Positions 35,349 through 45,704 are shown, counted from the stretch's first letter. The stretch: DNA of 64,000 nucleotides from Cotesia glomerata (GCF_020080835.1 NC_058159.1:18448474-18512473); one strand, 5' to 3'. Notes: a model not told the origin generated them from the letters alone. A program made the numbers and translations.

Positions 35349-36252
35349 TAGTAATGGGTGCTATGGACAAAAAATGTCCGTATCGTCATGCTTTGAAATT
35401 CAAAAATGAACCAGCCGGGATGTGTTGCGCGTCAGGCAAGGTACAACTACCTGTAATTGAAACACCACCGGAACCATTGAACGGTTTGCTTATCGGCACA
35501 GATCCAGATTCTAACGTGTTCCTGAAGTCCATTCGAACATTCAACTCATGCTTTCAAATGACATCGTTCGGAGCAACAGAAATAGTTCAAAATACTAATG
35601 CAAATGGTCAACAATACAATTCTACATTTAAAATCAGAGGCCAAGTTTATCATAAAATAGGCTCATTGCTGCCAATGCCAAACGAACCACATAAATTTTT
35701 ACAAATCTACTTTATGAGCGGCGAGAACTCCGGAAGCGCACTAGCCAATCGGGTGGATGCACGTTGTGGCTACAATAACCTTGATTCATTCTTTGCTAGA
35801 CGCATCGTCAGCGAGCTGGATGCTCTATTGAATGAGCATAATGAATTGTTGAAAATATTCAAATCCTACATGCACAAATTAGAAAGCGATAATCACGCTA
35901 TTGTTATTAATCCTGATAAAACACCAGCTGGAGAACACATTCGTAGATTCAATGCACCTGTTGCTGACGACGTTGCTGGAATCATGGTTGGCGATCGTAC
36001 AGGTGCACGAGAAATTGTGATTCGTAGGAGAAATAATAATCTTCAGTTCATTGCTGATACACACCGTTCATAGGACGCTCTCCAATATCCGCTAATCTTC
36101 TGGAAGGGACAAGTCGGATATAGCATAAATATTAAACAACGAGATCCCGTATCAGGTACTTCATTTATTATGAATTTGATTATTACATTTTTAACAAAAC
36201 AATTAAATTATTAAACGCAATTAACTTAAATTAATATTTATGAATATATTAT

Positions 36253-37398
36253 TACAGGAGCCGAAACAAACAAGAACGTTAGCTCGAAAGATTATCGATT
36301 ATACTACGATTTCGAGAGCTTTGTCAACAATTCATGGTCGACATGTACGCGAAGATTGAGGATCTTTGCATTATCATTGCCAACTTACCACTCAGTCATT
36401 TCGGTAAGAATTCGCCAAATCGAGGTGCAACTGATTTAATGAACACTGAAATGAATCGTGAAATGCAGTACAACACTGTAGAAACTTCGGCGATTGTTAC
36501 TCGCAATGTCCCACTAATGAATGAGGAATAAAGAACCATTTACGACCGTATTATGCTCGCAGTTTCAGCAGGAGAAGGTGGGTTCTTCTTTTTAGATGCA
36601 CCAGGTGGAACTGGCAAGACATTCCTTATTTCGCTAATTCTCGCCAAAATACGATCCAATAATGGCATCGCATTGGCCGTTGCATCATCGGGCATTGCGG
36701 CAACTTTATTGGATGGAGGCAGAACAGCTCATTCAGTATTTAAGCTACCACTAAATATTCAAAATAACCCTGACGCAGTGTGCAACATAAATAAACAATC
36801 GTCCATAGCCACAGTGCTGAAACAGTGTAAAATTATCATCTGGGATGAATGTACCATGGCACACAAACATTCGCTTGAGGCGTTGAACAGGACATTGAAA
36901 GATATTAAAAACAACGACAAACTATTTGGTGGCACTCTGTTAGTCCTTTCAGGTGACTTCAGACAAACACTTCCCGTCATTCCACGTTCAATATACGCTG
37001 ATAAAATCAACGCCTGCTTAAAATCATCGACATTGTGGCCTAATGTTGAAATAGTACAGCTGAAAGTAAATATGCGCGTTCAAATGCTTCAAGATCCATC
37101 CGCTGAAACATTCTCAAAACAACTCTTAGATATCGGCGATGGAAAAGTCACTATAGCTGAAACTGGATACATAAAATTAGCGAATGATTTCTGCACAATC
37201 ATTGATTCGCAAGATGCTCTCATTGAACAAATATTTCCCGATGTACACACGAATTACATAAATCTCGAGTGGCTTGCAGAAAGAGCAATGTTGGCTGCAA
37301 AAAATGTGGACGTTGACATTTTAAATCTGAAGATACAACAGTTATTGCCAGGGGACTTGGTATCATATAAATCTATTGATACAGTTTGTATCTATTGA
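36253..37398 (+). pseudogene. Helitron PIF1-like helicase remnant
   Basis: ATP-dependent 5'-3' helicase domain that would unwind the Helitron strand. Visible motifs: DAPGGTGKTFL (Walker A), IIWDECTMAHKHSLE (Walker B, DE), GGTLLVLSGDFRQTLPVIP and VKVNMRV-like LKVNMRVQ. The first part is frameshifted and carries a stop at 36529 (NEE* then RTIYDRIMLAVSA). It ends at a stop after GDLVSYKSIDTVCIY, well short of the terminal helicase motifs (NKxQGQ, LYVALSR) that survive in the separate remnant at 12954-13290. Confidence 0.9.
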
Positions 37399-37554
37399 TA
37401 ATTTTTTTTTTGTTCAATCAAATAAATATGATGCTTTTAAGGAATTTTTTCGCAATAAATCAAAAAATAAACAATTTTATTCTATTATTATGTTCACATT
37501 CATTTTATTAATAAGTTTTGCTTAAAAAATTGCTTATCTATCTATATTAAATGT

Positions 37555-38398
37555 TTATGATTGAAGTGATTTTTTATAACAATTTGGAAAACGTTGTCGA
37601 TGGCCCCGAATAACCTGCAATAAATACTGCAACTGTTCTTCATCTTTAGTTAGGCAGCAGTTATATTCTTCAATTAATGCAACACCCCGTTCAGCAACGT
37701 CGTTCGTTACTTTCAAAGTTTTGAAAAATTCCAGACATGTTTTGTAGCTGTCATCATTGGGCCATGTAGAAATATCTTCTTCTATGAAATCAGAGGGTAA
37801 ATCAAATTTTTTAAATAGCTCTAATAAGTTTTTCGAAACAAAGTCGCTTAAATCGTTATCTAATAACGATTTTAAATTTACATCCTCTACATAATATCGC
37901 TGCTCCATTAATGTAGAGCCCTCTCGAGTGTTAATGGCATAAAGCATTTTCTTTTTAATATAGATCGGAACATTGTCATCAAATAATGAGATTGTGGCCA
38001 ACTCGTCATTTAAATACCACAAATGTTCCTTCATCTTTCTGCAAGCTTCTTGTGACACCACCGAGTCAATTTTTTTATTCAAAATCAAATTTTTTATCAA
38101 CTCTAGATCTTTGTAAGGTGCTAGAATAGCAGATGTTGCCGTGTACCAAGCTTCAATGTAAAATAAAATTACGAAGATACACACTTGACGTAAACTTTTT
38201 ATTTCACGAGGGGAAAGATGAAATTGATCCCGAAAAATAAACATTTTCAAACTATAGATGTCTTTTGACATCCATCGCGCATGATGCATAGCACCAGGAC
38301 GTTTGAAAGTCTACGTATCGGTTGGACAACTACCAAGAAAAACTAAAGATAATAACAAAAGCTCCCGGTAATCATCTCGAGGCTGAGACGTCTAAAAA
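37555..38398 (-). pseudogene. B-type transposase copy 2, C-terminal exon
   Basis: Starts after an intron; reads SQPRDDYRELLLLSLVFLGS, one stop near 38312, then KRPGAMHHARWMSKDIYSLK and an open frame of 244 codons: SPREIKSLRQVC, EHLWYLNDELATISLFDD, VPIYIKKKMLYAI, TNDVAERGVALIEEYNCC and LQYLLQVIRGHRQRFPN. It parallels the element B exon at 29417-30269 throughout but is clearly divergent, so the two represent different subfamilies. Better preserved than the B copy. Confidence 0.75.
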
Positions 38399-38470
38399 AC
38401 CAAATTAATAAACATAAGTTAAAAGTATTAGTTTTGATTGTATCAAAGAAATATAATGAACAATTTTTAC

Positions 38471-38756
38471 CTGTAAGCAATCATTAATGAAATTAATAAT
38501 TTTCATCTTATCTTCATTTAAAGCGCTTGCCACAGTTTCATCCTCTATTCCACTTTTATATTTGGTTTGATCAATGTCATCCCATCCTTTTTTAAAACGA
38601 AGGAAAATCGGCACGTTAGGACCAGATGTAGTGGTCCAAAAAACTTCAAAAACTTCTCGTAAAACAATTTCCAATACATGATGACGACAAGGAAGCCACA
38701 CCAATTTTCTCCCCAATGCTTTTTCAATTTGAACACATGTACTTTTATAAACGCCT
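38471..38756 (-). pseudogene. B-type transposase copy 2, CRHH exon
   Basis: An open frame with STCVQIEKALGRKLVWLPCR, HHVLEIVLREVFEVFW, PNVPIFLRFKKGWDDIDQTK and MKIINFINDCLQ, ending at a GTAAAA donor. The CRHH motif is intact, unlike the frameshifted version in element B. Confidence 0.75.
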
Positions 38757-38903
38757 ACAACAAGAACAGATAAAAATATATAAAAATATAAGATCTTGAT
38801 TTTAAGGCGAGAGAAGAGCATACCTACGCTCACGCTGAAGTCATGCAGTAGAAATCAAATATAATAATGACATAAGTACTTGTAATTATTAAATAAAGTT
38901 TAC

Positions 38904-39303
38904 CTGTGTTGACAGCTGCAGTATCGAAATAAATTGCTTTTACGTAAGGAGCAATGTTCCATTGATTCAACGTCGAAATAACAGCTAAAGCTTGTTGATA
39001 AGCAGTTCCACTATCAGCTCTAGGGACTCCAAGAAGCTGATCAACTCCAGAGACAGAAAGTAGAACTGCTAAACGGTCAACAGACTGTGAATCAGCTATA
39101 TCGGGCAAAATTTTACCGTCCCAGTGGACAACATAACGATCATCAGAACGGAATTCTTCTTTCAAATCTTGCGCAATGTTTGATCTATGTTTGATGCGCG
39201 CTCGATAAATTGTACCGTAGCTTAAATTAAGAGTAGAAAGATCGATTCCTACACTCTTAAAAGCAGCAGCTAAAATAAAAGTAGCATTCCTATTGCATTC
39301 CAC
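38904..39303 (-). pseudogene. B-type transposase copy 2, DDE-like core exon
   Basis: Open frame: LNLSYGTIYRARIKHRSNIA, DRYVVHWDGKILPDIADSQS, LLGVPRADSGTAYQQALA, YFDTAAVNTG, then donor GTAAAC. The two acidic candidates (HWDGK and FDTA) are kept. This copy is the best template in the window for a family search. Confidence 0.78.
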
Positions 39304-39890
39304 GCGAAGCGCGTGAGGTTGTGCTTTATACTCGACTCGTCAAGGTCAAGCAATTTTGTGATCTTTAAATGTCTCTATCACAACCATATTACACTTATAC
39401 AATAATATAAGTAGATGTACACGGAGAAAACACTTAAATTAAACCATCTTTTACTTTCTAAAATCATTTCATGTTGCTATTTTGAAAAAAAAAAAACGTT
39501 TTGAAAAAAATTTTACGTGGACGTCCGGATATCACCCCATTTTGGATGTACCAATGATTACTCCCGAACAAATTGATATTTCAAGACCGGACCTTTTTAT
39601 TAGTTTACGAATGCGATGAACTGGGTCCGCATTTTATATCAGTAGCCTAGTTTACGTATTTTTTTTTTAAATTGAATTTTTATTAAAATTTATTACGATA
39701 TAACCGTACAAAGACAAACGAATTTTTCTTATTTGTCACGTGAAAACTATGGCGCCACTTGATAAAGCTAGATTTTTTTAGACTGCGTGCGCATATAACA
39801 AGAAAAAAGGGCGCTGATATTAAAAAAAAAAAAAATACTCTGTAAGAAATTACTTAATTATAATTTTCTTTTTTTTATCAGTTACACAAT
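39304..39890. other. Probable intron of copy 2, no feature
   Basis: AT-rich with a small CACGCGAAGCGCGTG palindrome at 39301-39315. No coding seen. Confidence 0.5.
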
Positions 39891-40160
39891 TTATTTTTTC
39901 TTAAAAAATGAATGAGCGTTATGAGGCGTGCACTTTTGGATTTTCCAAACTTTATTTGTTACTTTTGCTCGATCTAGTGCTGCACATAATTCAGGTGTCA
40001 TCACATCAATTTTGTTTGGTTGACACTGTTGACTTAGCTGATTTTCAAAGTCTGATACAACATTTGATGTCTGACTAGATGTTGTTGCTGATAAACCAGA
40101 TAGTAATACTGCGGATTTTTGGGTAACAAAAATCATATGAACAGCAGGTTCATCTGCATC
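39891..40160 (-). pseudogene. B-type transposase copy 2, linker exon
   Basis: Reads DADEPAVHMIFVTQKSAVLL, SSQTSNVVSDFENQLSQQ, IDVMTPELCAALDRAKVTNK, then HNAHSFFKKK and a stop. It lies between the N-terminal and core exons; low-complexity Ser/Gln stretches suggest a linker. The stop may lie beyond the real splice donor. Confidence 0.55.
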
Positions 40161-40218
40161 TAAATAGCAAAAGTTGTTTATATAAAACAGATAGTTATAG
40201 TTGATTGAGAAAGTATAC

Positions 40219-40450
40219 TGATAGAAGGATTTCTTAGCATTTAAGATGATTTCTTTGCATTTAAAAAATTATTTCTTAAACATCGTTTCTTAGCATTTAA
40301 AAAATATTTCTCAGTATTTATATTTCTTAGTATTTAAGAAATAATTCTTAAATACTAAGAAATATTTTTTAAATACAAAGAAATGATGTTTAAGAAATGA
40401 TTTCTTAAATACAAAGAAATCTTTTTAAACACTAAGAAATTCTTCTATCA
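40219..40450. mobile_element. ~230-bp palindromic MITE in a transposase intron
   Basis: Ends TGATAGAAGGATTTCTTAG and, inverted, TGATAGAAGAATTTCTTAG. The whole body is iterated TTTCTTAGTATTTAAGAAA words. No clear target duplication. Confidence 0.65.
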
Positions 40451-40519
40451 ATGTAAATATAAATTGTAATATAAACTTACCAGCTGAATCTACAACCATT
40501 ATATCTTGATTTTGATCTT

Positions 40520-40973
40520 CTTGTTGTGTTACAGTGTTATTATCAATAAATCCGAATCGATTTTTTTATCTTTGCCCGGCCAAGAACAACTTTTTCTCTT
40601 CATAAATGTATTTATCGACGTTCAGTTTGGCGATATCAAATAAATTTTTCAATTTTTGAGAAAAATTTGATTCTTTCTTCTTTTGTGCTACTGATTTTTT
40701 GCGCTAACAATTCCTCTGTATCTTTTTTACTTCATCTAATAAATTTGAAAGTTTTTTTCGCGCAAATTGCTCGCCACACGTTGGAATACCAGCTTCGGAC
40801 CACTTTTCTTGAACTTTCGTTATTGTCAAATTGATACTGTGTTTATGTTGAAATTTTAAAACTTTTTTCTGGTAGAGAAATACCGACATAACCTCTACCA
40901 AACTAGGAAGTTTGCGTCCACTAAAATTTTCAATTGTATCACTCACAATACGACTCAAGTAATCCATGGTCAA
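40520..40973 (-). pseudogene. B-type transposase copy 2, N-terminal exon (two stops)
   Basis: Begins MTMDYLSRIVSDTIENFSGR, then VLKFQHKHSINLTITKVQEK, WSEAGIPTCGEQFARKKL and a TAG near 40704; continues QKKKESNFSQKLKNLFDIAK, EEKKLFLAGQR, a TAA, and on to QDIMVVDSAG at a GTAAGT donor near 40480. The region recalls the N-terminal segment of element B. DNA binding is possible but no zinc finger is visible. Confidence 0.65.
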
Positions 40974-40989
40974 CTTGAAATTAAGCTTA

Positions 40990-41510
40990 AATAATTTTTT
41001 AAATTAATATCATGTAATAGATAATAATAACTGCAAATAACTCTGACTTTGTTAAAATAAAAATGCTAAGGACAAAAATTTTTGGTTCAGTATGCTTATC
41101 ATAATAATAACATAGCTCTGAAGCTCTGAGCCTCATCTATTGGAAAATAATTTTTTTATTGACAGAGCAAGAAAATAATAGTGTTTATCGACTGAAAATT
41201 TAAAAGAACAAATTGGCCATTTGTATCTGAAATTACAAAAATTTTTTTAAAGATATTTATTTATTTATTTTCCATCTTATAGCAATGGAATAAATACTGT
41301 TATTATTATTATTAGAGATAGATAGTTATTATTATTATTCTAAGCCGAATACTTCCGATCCAAATTCTTAAAGAATGACTAATTTTTGATTATTACTTCT
41401 TCACCATAATATTTTATCGGTATGAGGTCTCATACCATCAGAGAAAATTTAGGTGAAATTCACAATTAAAATTTGTTTATCGACAATTATTGTTAGAGAA
41501 AGATGTAATT
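40990..41510. other. No feature recognised
   Basis: AT-rich sequence with short TTATTATTA runs; presumably the 5' flank of the copy 2 transposase. Confidence 0.5.
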
Positions 41511-41556
41511 TTTACTCAGTGTAACTTTTTCAGTAACTGAAAAAATAATTCAGACA

Positions 41557-41627
41557 GCCCAGACCAGGACTCGAACCTGGATCTTTTGGTTACGCGCCAA
41601 ATGCTCTACCAGTTAAGCTATCTGAAA
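41557..41627 (-). tRNA. tRNA-like (Thr-CGT-like), left arm, probably pseudo
   Basis: On the minus strand the D arm (AGCTTAACTGGTAGAGC), anticodon arm TTTGG-CGCGTAA-CCAAA, and T arm CCAGG-TTCGAGT-CCTGG are well formed; both Pol III boxes are present. The anticodon would be CGT (Thr), but position 33 is G instead of the near-universal T, and the acceptor stem relies on wobble and a mismatch. Pseudo-tRNA or tRNA-derived repeat is more likely than a working gene. Confidence 0.55.
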
Positions 41628-41694
41628 CACTGTCCGTAACTACCTTCCAGTTACCTATTTAAATTAGGTGACTGAATGGTAGTTACGGACAATG

Positions 41695-41765
41695 TCTCGG
41701 ATAGCTTAACTGGTAGAGCCTTTGGCGCGTAACCCAACGATCCGGGTTCGAGTCCCGGTCTGGGC
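41695..41765 (+). tRNA. tRNA-like (Thr-CGT-like), right arm, probably pseudo
   Basis: The inverted twin of the left arm: AGCTTAACTGGTAGAGC, TTTGG-CGCGTAA-CCCAA (one mismatch) and a perfect T stem CCGGG-TTCGAGT-CCCGG. It shares the G at position 33 and a weak acceptor stem. The two arms differ at several bases, so they are not a very recent duplication. Confidence 0.55.
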
Positions 41766-41839
41766 TGTCTGAATTATTTTTTCGGTTACCGAAAAATTCC
41801 TACTGAGTAAGGTCCCCCCTCCCCCCTTTATCCTTTATT

Positions 41840-42100
41840 TCCCCAGTTCCCAAATTTGTCTTTAATGACAAATTTAGATATAAATTATGGCTACATAGGG
41901 TGAAATTAAAGGGTGAAAATTCAAAATTTGGCCGGAAGTGCCCAAACTAAGCTTCTGTTAAAAAATTCTATGAAAATCAAATACATCGTCTCACTCCAAA
42001 ATATCTCAGGAAATGCCCAAACGCAGCTCCTGTTAAAAGCGGAACTCAAAATTCCAATTTTAAAAGGTTCTCCACGGGAGTTATATTTTGGCACACCCTA

Positions 42101-42104
<4 letters not shown>
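41840..42104 (-). mobile_element. Solo terminus of a TAGGGTGTGCC-type long-TIR element
   Basis: The right edge reads TTTTGGCACACCCTAG against a TATATA tract, the inverse of the element B terminus. It is oriented as the right end of the element that contained the copy 2 transposase; no matching left end is seen near 37400. Confidence 0.55.

Positions 42105-42142
<38 letters not shown>
42105..42142. repeat. (TA)n microsatellite
   Basis: Lies between the solo long-TIR terminus and the Helitron 3' end; both seem to have inserted into it. Confidence 0.95.
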
Positions 42143-42144
<2 letters not shown>

Positions 42145-42611
42145 TAGCTGTTACCCGCCCGCTCCGCTGGGCACTTAGCATTGTATTTAGAATTTAATAG
42201 AATAGTATTTTTAGATCTAGACTTGAAATTAAATTCGAGTATTGTTTTGACTTGCACAGATTCCAAATTCCATCGGATTAGCCTGTACCTTTTATCCATG
42301 TGATTATTCTAGCAAATACTCATTAGAACTTTCAATGTGCAATCACTATAACATTCTCGTGGCTTTCTTCCAAAAATGAATAATAATTAACATAAAGAAA
42401 AAAATTTGAAATAAGCATTGAAAGTTTCAGTTAAAGTAATCGCAGGTCACATAAGTGAAGTTGAAATCGGCCCAGCTTAAAGTGCGACGAATTTTGCTGT
42501 TATCTATGATTCTATTAAATTTTATATCTGTAGGAACAGTATTTGAAGAATGTAAATTTTTTTACAACTATTACTCCCGCACTCCTATGTTGGGGAGGAA
42601 TTTTGTAAGAT

Positions 42612-43542
42612 CCCGAGAAAAAATATTTATATATAATTATATACATTTATATATAAATTGGTTATATATGATTATTTATGAAAAATGGCCAAATATAAGC
42701 ATATCTAATTATATATAAATTATATATAACAATATTTAATTATATATTTATTACATCTAATTAATTATTGTGTTAATTTTATGGATAGAATATTTAATAT
42801 GGTCCTACGCAATTCTGTGTAACCAATTAAAATGCAAAAAAAAAATATCTAGATATAATTTTATAGCTATAACACCAACGGTCACCCATCCAACTATTAA
42901 CCCTGCTCAATGCTGCTTAACTTTGATGATCTCCGTGCGTCTTGAAGTGTCTGTCTGCTGTGCTGCTGTCTTAGATGATAATGATTCTATGATCTACATA
43001 ATGTATCATATGAGTTTATCATAAATGGAATATAAAAATTGATTTTAATATATATTTGGATATAATATAACACTTATTTAAATAATAAAATAAATAATGA
43101 TTTTACTATTAGGTAGTAGCAGAGCAGACCAAAACATCTCATAGGAAATGTGACAAATTTTGTATTTCAGAATTATTTAAACGTAATTATAAACATCATT
43201 TTACACTTTTTGTGATTACCAAAAAAAAATTTTTATGTCTGTTAATTATATATAAGCATATATAATTATATATACTTATATATAATTATACATGGGACTA
43301 TATAATTATATATGGGACTATATACAATCTTGCATTGCTGTATATTGCTCCATATATAGTCATATATAATTATATATGATTATATATAACCTCATATACA
43401 ATTCCATATATAATCATGTATGATTATATATAATTACCTATGATCATATATAATTGTATATAATTATATATATGATTCCATATATAATCATATATGATTA
43501 TATACAATTATATATAATTATATAGGAACATTTTTTCTCGGG
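42612..43542. mobile_element. CCCGAGAAAAAAT element (TSD AT) with 5S-like segment
   Basis: Ends CCCGAGAAAAAATATTTATA and, inverted, CCCGAGAAAAAATGTTCC; AT at 42610-42611 and 43543-43544. Helitron-like copy 1 supplies the empty site (GTAAGAACCTATTCGAG near 517). The interior is a dense array of TATATAATTATATA words on both sides of a 5S rRNA-like segment. Confidence 0.88.
42874..42942 (-). other. 5S rRNA-derived segment (internal control region)
   Basis: On the minus strand: GGAGATCATCAAAGTTAAGC, then AGCATTGAGCAGGGTTAATA and GTTGGATGGGTGACCGTTGG. This follows the 5S rRNA core (GATCACCGAAATTAAGC... GGTTAGTACTTGGATGGGTGACCG) closely over about 55 nt, covering the A box and C box of the 5S promoter. 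The 5' third and 3' end of 5S are missing, so it is a fragment. Confidence 0.8.
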
Positions 43543-43549
43543 ATCCTAT

Positions 43550-44616
43550 TTGAGATGATTTCTACATTATAAATAAACGGTTCCAACAAAACTTTGAGTC
43601 CATAGAAACTATTGTTTGAAAATGAGAGATTTTCATTGTTCACGCCCCCGCAATCCCTTTTGGGGTTAGAATTCGATAAATTCCATTCTCAGCTGAACTT
43701 GACATTATAAACGAAAATTCTTACTAAATTTGGAGTTTGTAGAAATTACAGTTTAGAAATTAAAATTTTAGATTTTAACACCCACCCCCGCAATCCCTAT
43801 CAAAAGTAGAATTTTTTGAAATCCGTTTTGAGATGATCTCCTCATGACAAATAAAAGATTCCTACCAAATTTACAGCTTTTAGAAGCTATGTTTTGGAAC
43901 TTAAGATTTTTGTTGTTAACACCCAGCCCCGCAGTCCTTGTTGGAGGTGGTTTCTCGTAAAATCCGCTCGTAGATTATTTCTATGTCACATATAGAAGGT
44001 TCCTACCAAATTTGGAGTCTGTAAGAGCTATGTATTACAAACGGGAATTTTCCATTGTGAACGCCCCCACAATCTTTTTTAGGGTGGGATATAGTGAAAT
44101 TCGTTCAGGAATTATTTCTACATCACATATAGAAGATTCCTACCAAATTTAGAGCATATAGGTCATATAGCTTGGAAATTTAAAATTTTCATTGTTAACA
44201 CCCACCCCCGAAATCCATATTGGGAATAGGTTGTCATAAAATCCGCTCTTAGATCATTGATACCTCACATATAGCAGACTCTTACTAAATTTGGAGCATA
44301 TAGGAGCTACACCTTAGAAATTCAAAATTTTCATTGTTAACACTCACCCCCGCAACCTTCTGTGGGGGTAAGATATCGTAAAATTCGTTCATAAATTATT
44401 TTTACATCTCTTACAGAAGATTCCTACCAAATTTGGAGTTGATAGGAGCTATAGTTTAAAAACGGGAATTTTTCATTGTTAACGCCCCCGCAAACCCCTT
44501 TGGGGGAGGAATTTCTCAAAATCCGTTCTTAGCTGACCTCTACATGGTGAAAGTAATATTCCTACTAAATTTCAAGTCTCTAGGTCTTATAGTTCCAGAG
44601 ATATCGTGATGAGTGA
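43550..44616. repeat. ~140-bp tandem array in Helitron-like copy 2
   Basis: Same unit as at 480-2070, about seven to eight units, with the C-rich anchor (CACCCCCGCAA) near 43785, 43925, 44065, 44205 and 44345. Confidence 0.8.
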
Positions 44617-44623
44617 GTATATA

Positions 44624-45083
44624 CACTGAAAAAAAAATTTTTTTCCACCGAGAATACTAAATTTTTTACTCGAGTTTTCTTGATTTAAAAAAACTGGTAT
44701 TCTTAACCTTAAAATACCACGTTTTATTATAAGGCTAGTTTTTTTACAGTGAGAAAACTGTATTCTTATAGTTGAAAAACTTTCGTATTTTAATCATAAG
44801 AATACTAATTTTTTACCCATAAGGAAACATTTCCTTGGAGAGAATATAGTATATTACACATCTAGGGTAGTAAAATAAGAAATGTCTCAGATCACATGTA
44901 ATTGTTGTCCGAGGCGAAGCCGAGGTCAATAAACATGTGATCTGAGGCTTTCTTATTTACTGCCCGTGGTGTGTATACTATTTTTCTCCTCGACGAAGGC
45001 GGAAAGCGGCATTTTCGTTTTGCGCAACGGGAGGAAAATTGACGCTTTCCGCCCGGAGGTGAGAAAAAACTTTTTTTTCAGTG
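44624..45083. mobile_element. CACTGAAAA MITE, copy 2 (TA TSD), with nested double hairpin
   Basis: TA at 44622-44623 and 45084-45085; ends CACTGAAAAAAAAATTTTTT and AACTTTTTTTTCAGTG. It matches 17032-17270, except for the double-hairpin sequence inserted after CATTTCCTTGG. Confidence 0.85.
44850..45062. repeat. Double-hairpin element, type 2, copy 2
   Basis: Close match to 27960-28190: ATAGTATATTACACATC clamp, GTCTCAGATCACATG stem, GAGGCGAAGCCGAGG tip, then GACGAAGGCGGAAAGCGGC / GCTTTCCGCCCGGAGG. The MITE copy 1 at 17032-17270 lacks it, which gives its boundaries; a GAGA-like duplication is possible. Confidence 0.78.
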
Positions 45084-45096
45084 TACGTGGAAATCT

Positions 45097-45237
45097 TATA
45101 TATATATATATATGCATATATATATATATATACTGCTGTATATATATATATATATATATATATATCCACAGATTCGGTAGATGCTGGCGCCAAGTTCCGT
45201 TCAAATTCGTTGTAAATGGAGCGCCAGACTACCGAGT
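45097..45237. repeat. (TA)n tract and adjacent GC-rich hairpin
   Basis: 45097-45166 is mostly TA dinucleotides with GCATAT and CTGCTG interruptions. It is followed by a hairpin, CGGTAGATGCTGGCGCC / GGAGCGCCAGACTACCG, at 45176-45236. Confidence 0.7.
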
Positions 45238-45239
45238 GT

Positions 45240-45700
45240 GTTTACTGTAAGCAGAACGGTATTTCGAGGTTGCAAAATTTTATTTAATTCTACGGTACTT
45301 CTTGTTCCTAAATTTCATATTATAACAGTAATTCATACTTTATTTTACTGATATCAATTAATTATATTCAATTATAACAATTAATATACTTGAAATTATT
45401 AAATTTTATCAGCACAAACTATAGCAAGCTCAAAAATTTCGATCCTGACTTTTTTTCGATGTAAAAAGTGACATGCCACAGACTAAATAATTCGAGAATG
45501 CATGGTAATCCTCCAATAGATGGGAAACTACAGTTAAAAAAATGCATTTCACAGCTTGCATCTACAGCCGTCAGGGTGCGTTGGAATTATTTTTACATAA
45601 ACAGTAGCTTCAAGGGGATAGTTTGCTATAAAAAATGCAACCAACGCGAGATTTAAGTTGGTACCATTGGAAATTTCTATTATAATTACAAAAAATAGTA
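45240..45700. other. No feature recognised
   Basis: AT-rich; short open frames have no motif. Confidence 0.5.
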
Positions 45701-45704
45701 AAAT

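Larger units (their letters stand above)
32744..36155 (+). pseudogene. Helitron Rep N-terminal region, split by a foldback element
   Basis: Part 1 (32744-33083) starts MPTKRKGANLSRDTNKS, has an in-frame TAG at 32840, then RQQAHRAFVATSFLRLAFQY and EPDIEYYAHSKVV. The 2.26-kb foldback (33087-35348) interrupts it with a TAG duplication. Part 2 resumes MGAMDKKCPYRHALKFKNEP, then CFQMTSFGATEI, GQVYHKIGSLLPMP, QIYFMSG and VAGIMVGDRTGAREIVIRRR, the helitron helicase-like N-terminal domain found upstream of the HUH motif. A stop at about 36071 (after ADTHRS) is followed by DALQYPLIFWKGQ up to a splice-like GGTACT. The HUH motif and tyrosines are absent. Confidence 0.88.
31690..37398 (+). mobile_element. 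Decayed autonomous Helitron (5' end and Rep/helicase remains)
   Basis: The 5' end reads A|TCTAATATAAAAAATTCTCG and continues GTTCGTTCCCATACTCCTCC and GGCTTGACCGATTCTCATG, typical of arthropod Helitron 5' ends. Coding remains follow in order: N-terminal Rep region (32744-33083 plus 35352-36155), then PIF1-like helicase (36253-37398). The HUH nuclease core and much of the helicase N-terminus are deleted. The 3' hairpin and CTAG end are not found, so the element is truncated near 37400. Confidence 0.85.
41515..41807. repeat. ~293-bp palindrome carrying two opposed tRNA-like arms
   Basis: CTCAGTGTAACTTTTTCAG at the left mirrors CCGAAAAATTCCTACTGAG at the right; the arms stay inverted to a small spacer at about 41655-41662. 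Each arm contains a nearly complete tRNA-like fold, listed separately. Together they could extrude as a cruciform. Confidence 0.8.
42144..44616 (-). mobile_element. Helitron-like non-autonomous element, copy 2
   Basis: The minus-strand 3' end is GCCCAGCGGAGCGGGCGGGT followed by AACAGCTAG then T: GC-rich hairpin, CTAG, insertion before T, all classic Helitron. The body includes GCCCAGCTTAAAGTGCGACG and the ~140-bp array, as in copy 1, and is interrupted by a CCC element (42612-43542). The 5' end lies near 44616 (minus-strand TCACTCATCACGATATCTC); the base before it is not the expected A, so that boundary is less sure. No coding sequence. Confidence 0.7.

Noticed and set aside
41695..41765. Functional tRNA-Thr gene
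   Set aside because: G at position 33, a weak acceptor stem and an inverted twin argue for a tRNA-derived repeat; kept as tRNA-like only.
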